Assembly: GCA_011009095.1 (NCBI GenBank)
Contig: VTPC01000996.1
Coordinates: forward strand, 146,344-210,343
Length of the DNA: 64,000 nt
Origin: Ignelater luminosus
Lineage: Eukaryota; Arthropoda; Insecta; Coleoptera; Elateridae
Direction of reading: 5' to 3'
This document shows, one piece after another, positions 57,501 through 64,000 of the stretch; position 1 is the first letter of the stretch, and every line of letters begins with the position of its first letter. Under the pieces are notes generated by a model. The model searched no databases. It worked only from the letters and a program-made list of their open reading frames with translations, and was not told where the DNA came from. The position numbers and the translations under genes were made by a program.

Positions 57501-60500
57501 TCTTTTGCCAAACATCCTCTATTTAGTGAAATATCGAATGTATGTCGCGGAACACCTTATATAATTTACATGGTCGTCAATTTTCTACCAAGTTCCCAAC
57601 TAAATCCTGCAATAATACATTACTGGAAATTGATTTCGTTGAAGATGCTAGGCCTCCTTTATTTTGAAAATAAAACTTGCCGATGATCCAGAAGTTTTAT
57701 TCTTATTCCATATTCAATAGCAACTTATCCATTGGCATTGATACAACTTCTTTTCACGTCCCTACGTTTAGAAGAGGGACACTCGTTGGAGGAAGATGAA
57801 AGACAACAACTAACTGATATGTTTGGTTGATTTACAAAGACACTTTTGATGTAGAGGGAGAACCTACACTGTTCACAGAGCATATTATCGATACAGGTGA
57901 TCAGCTTCCTATTATCTGTATCTCCTTACTTACAAGTAAAGAAATTCGTCGCCAAGAACTGGATAAATATTATTAGGACAAGAAATTACACAAGAATGTG
58001 AAAGTGACTGCGAGTTAAATAAAATTACTGTAAGTTCTACTTTACCCCTTTGATCATACTATATGAGTACCATACACTTACACGAAGATAGTCCAAATAT
58101 TTGTTACTTCTTTTAGTGCGTTACTGTATTCTATTGCATGTTTTTGGCTTCCGGATAGTACAAACGTATAACTTTTCAGAAACTCCGACAGTGCTTCGAT
58201 ATTGCTGGGGTCACATTTAAAAAACCCAATGCCGTATTTGAAAAACTTCTTTTACTCAAACTTAGATTGATCTTGGAAAACGTCCCGCCATTGTTTGTAG
58301 ACCTGAATCCAAAAATCCAGCAATATCAAATCTTCTGCAAATTTGTTTGTTGCATAGGAGACATAAGGAAAACCTTATGCTGGAATCTCAACCACACAAT
58401 AAAGCATCACGAAATACGAGCAAAATTATCTACAAGCCGCAATCATCAACGTTAGTATGGAGTCATACGAGCTATCAGTTGCAGCCGTCTATTGTCCACC
58501 TCGACATAAACAAAAAAGGAACACTACAGCGACTTTTTTCAAACATTAAGTTCGAAATTCATTGCAGGCGCTGACTACAATAGTAAACATACCTTATGGG
58601 GGGTCAAGACTTACAACAACTAAAGGTAGAGAATTAGCAACAGTGATCCAAGAGAAGCATTATTCTTACCTGTCAACAGGAATGGTAACTTACTGGTCAA
58701 CTGATTCTGATAAAATTCCTGACTTACTTAATTTTTTTGTAACTTCTGGAATATAATAATAATAATAATAAAGTATTTATTTATTTTTTCTTTATTTTTA
58801 TAATCACATTTAACATAATCAGCACCTTACTTGAAAGTAGTACCAAACTATGATCTTTCTTCAGATTACACACCAATAATAGCTACTATAAGTACAGCTG
58901 CGTTGCTCAAAAAGCCACCCACAAGGCTAACAGGAAAACCAATTGGGAAGAATATTGTGCCAGAATTGTTGAAAAAATAAAACTAAACACAAGTCTAAGA
59001 CATCCCAGTGAAGTTGAAGAGGTGTTAACAACGTTTAATGACTTACTGATAGAAGCCACTCCTCAACTAACTACCCAGAAGAAAGGCGTTTTTGTGCCAG
59101 TAAAAATAAAAAAACGTAAAGCCATAACCAGACTGTAACGAATGCAAGCTCGTGCCGATAAAATAACGTTTAATCGGGCAAGTAACCGACTAAAAGCAAA
59201 AATTAAAGAGTTGCGAGAAACATCATTCAACGACTACGTGACGAGCCTAAACAGAAGTGACAACCCTATCTGGAAGCCAATTAAATTCAAGAACAAACCT
59301 CAAACCCAGATTCTTCCTTTACGTGACTCCACACGTCCTGTCGCTGGGTGGGCCAAAAGTGATAAAGAAAATGCTTAACTGACGTATTTACACATGACAA
59401 TAATGAAATAAACAATGAAATAGTAAAACATATCTTAAATATTCCGAACAAATCCCAGTGAAGTCATCTTATCGACCAATCAGTCTATTGTCAATTTTAT
59501 CCAAAGTATTAGAAAGACTTATAACGCAGAGAATAAATATGGATCTACCCTCAGAGCAATGGATTCCTTCACACAAATTTGGATTTAGGCAAAGACACTC
59601 AACTATTCAGTAAATGCATAGAATTACGCACTCAATAAATCTAGCACTAGAACGAAAGAAGTTCTGTTCATCTGTATTCTTGGATGTTAGTCAGGCCTTT
59701 GATAAGGTCTGGCATGTTAGACTGCTGTACAAAATCTCAAAAATTCTCCCGCTCGCTTATTACCGACTACTCAAATCATACCTTACTGAGAGACAGTTCA
59801 GAACCAAAATAAATAATGAATGATCGATAAATTTTCCAATCAAGTCCGGTGTCTCACAAGGATGTGTACTAGGCCCGATCTTGTACAGTGTGGTCCAATT
59901 TCGAAGGGATTAAATGGATAACTTTCTTATTAGCGCAGATAAATAAAGACGACTTAAGTACTCGTGACCTCTTTTTTCATGCGTATTCCATTGCCGTTGC
60001 CAGAAATAAGCTGTCGTCTTTTGTTTTTTTGTAGAGAGAAAAAGTGAAAAATGGCCGATTCCTTCAATTCGCTGTAATTCCTTTATTCTCGAAGCTAGAA
60101 CAAAATCATTTTAGCACTGTTGAGGCACTTTTTAACGTAGAATTCAATGCCGTAACTCGTTTTTTAGCCCTTTTTATAACTGCGCTGTAACTCAAAGTTG
60201 GATTTTTTAAATGGATTCCTTCAATTTGCCGTAACTCCTTTATTTTGGAAGCTAGAAAAAAATCATTTTAGCATTGTTGAGGCACTTTTTAACGTCGAAT
60301 TTAATGCCGCCAGTCGTTTTTTTCTAATCCTTTTCATAACTATGCTGTACCTCAAAGATGAATTTTGAAATTGACCATTTAAACAAATTATTAATATACA
60401 GCACCATAATCAAACCAATATGGATGTATGGAATTGAAATCTGGGGATGAGCCAGCAAATCTAATATAGCTATCATTGAAAGGAGCCAGTTCAAAATATT

Positions 60501-63500
60501 ACATATTCTCACCAAAGCACCCTGGTATGTGTCAAACTTAACAATTCATCAGGACCTGAGGGTCCCTTTACCAAAGAGGTAATCAATCACAGATACACCA
60601 AATACCAAAAAGGAATAAGAATTCACCCCAATGAACTTCTTCAGCCTTTACTGCAACTACCACATGCCCGAAGGTTAAAAAGATTATGGTCAGCTGATAT
60701 GAAGATAGACTAAGGCTCCTTCATTGGAAGGTTAACACTTTAACATATAGAATATAAAATATTCTGATGGTTAAATATATAGTATAATTAAAAAACAACT
60801 TTTAGATTGAATCTTCGTTGCATTTGTTGCCATTGATTGTGTTTATTTTTCTATAAAACTGGCAGCCTTGTCTGATAATAAAAGAACAAAAAGGTTATCT
60901 TTTTAAAACAGTTCTACATAAATAAGTACAATTTAATTTATAAGTCCATATGTGGAAACGTGGTGTCTAGTAATTAATAATATAAAATAAACAAGCAATA
61001 CAGTAGGCGGCGAAATAGCGCGTGCGACTCGTGTGGGTTTTATAATTTATTAATACATCCATTATTAATAAGGTACAAAAATTCTTAACCAAAACAACGT
61101 TATTAAAATTACAGGTGCGCGACATTGAACCCGGAGATTACAGATTGTCAGTACGCGGAACTGGAGGTATCCAATTTCAAAAATCGACTCCTCTTCAGTA
61201 TGTCAGGAAGAGTTATTCAGTTTTCATACAAACTGATAAAGCAATATATAAACCAGGACACAAGATTTTATTTAGAGCGGTTGTATTGAACTCCCAATTA
61301 AAGCCTGCTGCAGAAGTTAGAACCGAACCAATTACTGTTCATATTTCAGTAAGTACTCGTATTTATAAGACCTTTAATTAAAAATATTAAATTTAAACTT
61401 GCTATGTAGGATGGTGGAGGAAATAAGGTAAAGCAATGGAGAAATATTATGGCAACAAACGGTGTATTCACTGGCGAACTTCAGTTGAGCAAATCTCTTG
61501 TATTAGGTAACTGGAATATCTCAGTTACAGTACATGGGCAGATGTATAACAAAACTATTGAAGTTGCTGAGTACATTTTACCAAAGTTCCTAGTTAATAT
61601 TCAAGCACCCAAACATATGACATTTAAAGAAAATATCTTGATTGCTCATATACAATCTTTGTAAGTAGTACTTAACAAATGTTGCTACGAATGTTTGTAT
61701 TAAATTAAATTTTAGATACAACTATGGAAAAAAAGTTAGAGGAAATGCAACTGTCACAGTTTATCCAACAATCTATTCCGGTGTAATTCAACCTATTTTC
61801 CAAAACCCAATTCGTAAGGTAGTTCCCATAGAAGGTTCTGTAACAGTTGAGTTTGATATAGCTGATGAGCTGAAATTGAGTGATGAATATGAAAGGACGG
61901 TAATTATTGATGTTATTATAGAAGAAGGCCTAACAGGTAGAAGGCAAAATAATAGTATGGAAGTGCACATACATAAATATGATTACAAAATGGAAATCAT
62001 AAAAACTGCCGATTACTACAAACCAGGACTAAAATACACTGCATATGTACGTTATTTGCGTTCAGTACAGAATAGTTAAAACTGCAAATTTTAATTTTTA
62101 GATTAAAGTATCCAATAATGATGGAACACCCATACGGAACGATAAGAAAACAGTAACAGTCCGACATGGTTATTCAAGGGTAAATGAAGTTTATAAAGAA
62201 GAGAAGTACATGTTTGACGAAAATGGTATGATTAAATTGGAATTGTATCCTCCTAGAAATTCTACTAATGAAACGGCATTACGGATTGAGGTTACTTTTA
62301 GCATCTCCAAATAGATCAATTCTTGCAATTATTTGAGTATTTTAGGCTGAATATATGGATCTGAAAGAAAGAATGTCTCCGGTACCAGCAGCAATATCAC
62401 CTTCCAATACTTTCCTTCAGGCAAGCCTTGAAATAGACAAGAATCCTGCAGTTAATCAATTAGCTAGTGTAATTGTCAATTGTACCGAACCAATGAGATA
62501 TATAAATTATTATGTTTTTGGACGAGGAGATGTATTACATGCAAACACCATACGGACAGATAATAGAAAGGTAAATATTTCATAATATCTATTCATTGTA
62601 AAAATTCACTTATGTTTCTTTCCAGGAATTCAAATTCCAATTTGTAGTCACTTTTGCCTTAGTACCTGTAGCACATCTGTTAGTAAACTACGTACGTGAT
62701 GATGGGCAAATAATTGCAGACTCTTTAGATATTGAAGTAGATGGTTTAGGACAAAATTACGTAAGTAATGTAATATTCTTTATTTGGCATAATTATAATA
62801 TTACTATTATTACTTCAGGTTGATATACAATTAAACACCGTAGAAAGTCAACCAGGATCTCAAATAGACATGACTATTAATTCACTACCCAATTCGTATG
62901 TTGGTCTATTAGCTGTCGATCAAAATGTTGGAAATTTACGTTCAGGTTACGATGTCACTCAAAAAATGGTTTCGGATGAATTGAAACGATACGATGTAGC
63001 TGAATGTTCACCTTATTTAGATCTCATGAAAGAGGCTAATTCACACTTCTTTTGGAAACCTGGAAGTAGCAATGCATACGATATGTTCCATGTACATTTT
63101 ATTTTCATTAAAACTATCTATAATAATTTATTAATACTCTTGTTTTAGGACTCAGGTGCAGTTGTTTTAACAAACGCCATAGTGCCCAAGTATAGACCAA
63201 CTTGTAAGTGTTTACGACAATTATACTTCCGATTATTTTTTATAAATTCGTTCTTTATTTAGTGGAAGATATTTATTTACGACCTGTATCGTATGGTAGT
63301 AGCACGGTTAAACCTGATAGAGGAGCAGGATTAGCTTTTCATACTATAACTAGGCCGCCGCTAGCAGGTCCTTATGCTTTCAGCAGAATACCTAGACCCG
63401 TATGGGACAAACCTAAAGTATATTTAACTGAAGACATTGCAGATACTTGGCTTTTTAATAATTTTACTTTAAAGTAAACTAAAACGAATCAAAGTTCTGA

Positions 63501-64000
63501 AAATGGTTTTATGTTGTAATGTTTTTAGTTCTGAGGGCAAATCGTCAATAGGAAGAAATATTCCAAATACCTTAACTACTTGGGTCATCACAGGTTTCTC
63601 GTTGGATCCATTATATGGTTTGGGATTATTAAAAACTTCACCAAAAAAAGTAAAAGTATCCAAACGATTTGTGGTTACTTTGAATCTACCACACTCAATA
63701 CAAAGAGAAGAAACTTTAGCTGTACCAGTAGTTGTTTATAATAACGAAAACAAAGATATTACGGCAGAAATTACAATTTACAATCCTGAACAGAAATTCG
63801 TATTTGCAGAAGTTTCTAATCGAAAGAATGTTACTAAAAGTAAGTACATATGGATTCAACATATAAAATGTCACTTAAAAATCTATAATCTTTTTAGAAA
63901 TTGAACTTTATCGAAGAAAAAAAGTTGTGATAAAGCGTAATAGTGGGGCATCTGTGTCGTTTATGATTACACCTGTCAAGTTGGGTCATATTGAAGTAAA
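39570..64000 (+). CDS. CD109: CD109 / thioester-containing protein (TEP) family, partial at window end
   Basis: A secreted or surface alpha-2-macroglobulin/complement-related protein that acts in innate immunity or protease trapping. Thirteen exons join in phase: 39570-39625, 54163-54364, 61115-61348, 61410-61660, 61716-62046, 62102-62290, 62346-62570, 62626-62760, 62819-63091, 63149-63203, 63263-63473, 63529-63839 and 63898 onward. They give about 858 residues. Exon 1 encodes a signal peptide (MWWDLLVFSVIISSALAQG). Macroglobulin-domain marks include FIQTDKAIYKPGHKILFRAV, EYILPKF and LNLPHSIQREETLAVPV. LLAVDQNVGNLRSG and the GAVVLTN segment precede a variable region that may be the bait. Several N-glycosylation sequons occur (NISV, NKTI, NSTN, NCTE). 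The thioester (GCGEQ) region lies beyond the window, so I cannot say whether the thioester is present. A CD109-like rather than Mcr-like member is favoured. Confidence 0.92.
40573..40762. mobile_element. Small foldback element (arms about 70 bp)
   Basis: CTTCCATTTTCTAAAACTGA .. GTCTAGTTTTACAAT on the left (40579-40633) is repeated inverted at 40708-40757 with a few differences, around a centre of about 70 bases. It is AT-rich and non-coding; it could form a long hairpin in the pre-mRNA. Confidence 0.65.
42460..42751. mobile_element. Near-perfect palindromic MITE, 292 bp
   Basis: AGGGCCATCTGACACGGTGT at the left is mirrored by ACACCGTGTCAGACGGCCCT at the right. The symmetry continues inward for about 130 bp per arm, so both strands encode almost the same peptide (AYSTFNVKTAFKNLT). 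The left flank is TTAA. No transposase; the arms would form a strong stem in RNA or single-stranded DNA. Confidence 0.85.
45215..45690. repeat. Large inverted repeat bearing two partial basic-protein frames
   Basis: ACTACATTTTATAGAGAC.. (45222) through the CACAAGGAGACTTCTT word (45350-45366) is repeated inverted at 45530-45690. The centre is near 45445, where ACTACTTCTTTTTCTTT faces AAAAAGAAGTAG. Flanking 3'-UTR-like sequence and coding-like purine-rich sequence are both duplicated. A further loose copy of the edge word lies at 44910, and a direct copy of the TTTGTGGTCTGTATTAGTGT end lies at 46085. Confidence 0.75.
45360..45550. pseudogene. Two further fragmentary copies of the basic-protein sequence, head to head
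   Basis: On the minus strand 45430-45360 reads KKKKKSSCGEKSRRKRGRS then SSGKKRRKKS. On the plus strand 45458-45550 reads RKRKRSRSSCGGK then, after a one-base shift, SRRKRSRSGSSEKRRSLLVV. Both resemble the C-terminal half of the 45704-46117 frame. They share its downstream sequence, so they look like truncated duplicates. Confidence 0.45.
45704..46117 (+). CDS. Possible protamine-like basic protein frame (K/R/S/G/C-rich)
   Basis: I do not recognise the gene. One frame without stops reads CEPTRKRKASSSSKNRGCGG, then GRGRSRKKSKGG, later KGCGGRGRTRKKSRSHGKRG, then SCGGKSKRKRSG and KRKRSRSSG, and ends with a hydrophobic tail and stop at about 46117. CGG-R/K-x-(R/K) blocks repeat three times. Composition and cysteine content resemble sperm nuclear basic proteins. 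There is no ATG in frame at the start, so it would need an upstream exon. Purine-rich DNA lacks stops in several frames (an E/V-rich frame overlaps from ATG 45738), so openness alone is weak evidence. It lies in the same orientation as the CD109-like gene, inside its intron 1. Confidence 0.35.
   Translation, partial: RKDRYGRIITVCEPTRKRKASSSSKNRGCGGRGRSRKKSKGGSKKRKRSKIRKKNCSSKGCGGRGRTRKKSRSHGKRGNSSCGGKSKRKRSGEKRKRSRSSGEGKSKSRRKGSRSVVLVERKRERYLFVVCISVLQM
47907..48120 (-). pseudogene. Possible LINE ORF2 scrap
   Basis: The minus frame reads KSKRNFWRRHCEEFDSTQR, like the segment between endonuclease and reverse transcriptase in Jockey-type LINEs (S-W-R-x-x-C/H-C-E-x-x-x-S-T). The match is short; the rest is not recognisable. 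Confidence 0.35.
49117..49722. mobile_element. MITE of 0.6 kb with about 45-bp inverted ends
   Basis: AGGGCGTGTAGTACTCATAA .. AGTTTATATAA at the left is mirrored at 49674-49722 with a few changes. The inner part shares sequence (CTACTTAAGAGTAACAAGC-like words, the TTCTTGAAAT motif) with 54750-54950 and 55290-55620, so it belongs to a family present three times here. Confidence 0.75.
49770..50117 (+). pseudogene. Jockey-like LINE ORF2 3' fragment
   Basis: The plus frame around 49850-50117 reads ICNSQLYDELQVPTTQQHIK then NFHKKLVTCSSEDL. That is the C-terminal tail that follows the reverse transcriptase in Jockey-type elements (V-R/C-N-x-x-I/L-x-x-D/E-L-x-I/V-P-T). Only the last 110 codons remain, upstream parts are frameshifted, and typical 5' truncation is implied. 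Confidence 0.55.
51801..53095 (+). mobile_element. Mariner transposon with perfect 27-bp ends
   Basis: CGAGGGTTGCTATTTATATT then TCTGGCC at 51801-51827 is exactly mirrored at 53069-53095, with TA at 51799-51800 and 53096-53097. At 1,295 bp it is a normal full-length mariner. Perfect ends suggest a fairly recent insertion, although the transposase is already broken. Confidence 0.93.
51976..53029 (+). pseudogene. Mariner transposase with one stop and one frameshift
   Basis: The frame starts at ATG 51976 (MKLTREHFRAIIFHNFRRGL), meets a TAA about 22 codons in (near 52039), and continues to EMLKK near 52405. A one-base shift in an A-rich run moves it to the next frame. From there it is open to the stop at 53027-53029. 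The catalytic blocks survive: CTGDESWIYAY, ILHHDNASSHTA and PPYSPDLAPNDFFLF (DD34D). It is a different subfamily from the 15.3 kb copy (GRPKSVVVPE, HLTVKKICSRW-like). Non-functional as assembled. Confidence 0.9.
54750..55620. repeat. Inverted pair of the 49.1-kb MITE family
   Basis: The segment at about 54800-54905 (GAGATATCGGAATGGAATTT, GGTAGTTTTCTGTTTGATA) recurs inverted at about 55470-55595. Spacer sequence holds another short inverted pair (TGTATCCCGAAAATGGTGTA near 55220 against CTCGAGATACATAGG near 55150). No transposase. Confidence 0.65.
55735..56099. repeat. Left copy of a 365-bp sequence duplicated across the gap
   Basis: This block from CTGTAGATCTAACAGGTCTG to TTTACCAATAA is almost identical to 56200-56569. 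Differences are a few substitutions and the length of one poly-A run. See the gap entry. Confidence 0.9.
56100..56199. other. Assembly gap of exactly 100 N
   Basis: A run of 100 N, a conventional placeholder for a gap of unknown size. The same 365-bp sequence lies on both sides. Confidence 0.99.
56200..56569. repeat. Right copy of the gap-flanking duplication
   Basis: Starts CTGTAGATTTAACAGGTCTG and matches 55735-56099 to the end. Allele-like differences (T for C, AACGCACT for GACGTACT, shorter A run) suggest the two haplotypes were placed in series, or a true repeat that broke the assembly. Confidence 0.9.
56575..57165 (+). pseudogene. Relic of an insect repeated uncharacterised protein
   Basis: The frame MGLLIDVVVQGKENTNDGNT.. 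is followed by PMPVSLHKILIHGPDVLGHF then PIGQLSEDAFLARVN, and after shifts SSDPLITSIRTLPKKG and an acidic end (SDDDQEKEDL). I recall the motif HKILVHG ... PIGQLSEEAAEAR from multi-copy arthropod sequences that are probably transposon-borne. Stops and frame changes show it is dead. Confidence 0.5.
57825..58000 (+). pseudogene. Ty3/gypsy-type pol scrap
   Basis: The plus frame reads YKDTFDVEGEPTLFTEHIID then TGDQLPIICI, the short block that precedes the reverse transcriptase in gypsy-type LTR elements (D-V-F ... H-x-I-D/N-T-G-D-x-x-P-I). Only this block is readable and no LTR is visible. Confidence 0.45.
58100..60725 (+). pseudogene. Jockey-like LINE, decayed and interrupted
   Basis: Endonuclease part: AAVYCPPRHKQKRNTTATFF (about 58475), PYGGSRLTTTKGRELATVI (about 58590) and STGMVTYWSTDSDKIPDLLN (about 58675). 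Reverse transcriptase part: SVFLDVSQAFDKVWH (about 59675), then VSQGCVLGPILYSV (about 59850). C-terminal tail: IIKPIWMYGIEIWG (about 60405), KAPWYVSNLTIHQDLRVPLP (about 60515) and HPNELLQPLLQLPHARRLKR. About 250 residues of the reverse transcriptase (including the active-site aspartate pair) are replaced by unrelated repeat DNA at 59893-60370. A (TAA)n run lies at 58755-58785. Dead. Confidence 0.85.
59893..60372. repeat. Insertion with a 157-bp tandem duplication inside the LINE
   Basis: Two head-to-tail copies, 60057-60213 and 60214-60370, share GATTCCTTCAATT, TCATTTTAGCA, TTGTTGAGGCACTTTTTAAC and a TCAAAG end, about 85% identical. The preceding 160 bases are unrelated to the LINE. It may be part of a satellite or a separate repeat that replaced the LINE middle. 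Confidence 0.7.

Larger units (their letters stand above)
54365..61114 (+). other. Second intron (6.75 kb) of the CD109-like gene
   Basis: From donor ATTGAG|GTAAAA to acceptor ATTACAG at 61114, phase 0. It contains inverted MITE-family copies, the assembly gap, a relic of an uncharacterised repeated protein, a gypsy scrap and a broken Jockey-like LINE. The stretches 57170-57640 and 60730-61110 show nothing recognisable. Confidence 0.8.

Noticed and set aside
1..64000. CRISPR arrays, tRNA or rRNA genes, bacterial transfer
   Set aside because: No regular short spaced repeats, no cloverleaf or rRNA-like segments were noticed by eye, and all genes have spliceosomal introns.

Overview
This is an AT-rich stretch of an insect nuclear genome. 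Four multi-exon genes have GT-AG introns, and the introns and intergenic DNA are packed with insect-type transposons (mariner, Tc1, hAT, pogo/Tigger, Jockey-like LINE) and foldback/MITE elements. I cannot fix the order from the sequence. No rRNA, tRNA, CRISPR array or bacterial-type operon was seen. All homology calls are from memory of protein families; no search was run.

Layout: (1) 1-3190, intergenic or far-3' sequence with decayed coding-like scraps. (2) 3366-25834, minus strand: the nucleoporin/chromatin factor ELYS (AHCTF1), 23 exons that I could join in phase, about 2,350 residues. Intron 6 (4 kb) and intron 16 (10 kb) carry a Tigger relic, a foldback, a hAT MITE, several transposase relics, a Tc1 element with an IR/DR structure and a mariner with an intact transposase. 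(3) 25835-26420, a short divergent promoter with a striking inverted repeat. (4) 26421-30462, plus strand: an EFHC1/EFHC2-type ciliary protein with three DM10 domains. (5) 30548-33185, minus strand: splicing factor CWC25, convergent with EFHC and with overlapping 3' ends; its usual N-terminal domain was not found. (6) 33186-39569, intergenic, mostly MITEs and a 3.5 kb Tc1/mariner-superfamily element. (7) 39570 to beyond the window end, plus strand: a secreted CD109/thioester-containing protein. Its first intron is 14.5 kb and its second 6.75 kb. They hold mariner, LINE and foldback elements, a lysine/arginine/serine-rich protamine-like reading frame lying in an inverted duplication, and an assembly gap flanked by a duplicated sequence.

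The four genes are functionally unrelated: nuclear pore assembly, cilium/axoneme, splicing, and innate immunity. The most interesting unexplained signals are the roughly 59-bp-arm dyad centred in the ELYS/EFHC promoter and the palindromic cluster of basic, cysteine/glycine-containing reading frames near 45.2-46.1 kb. No complete new multi-gene system is evident.
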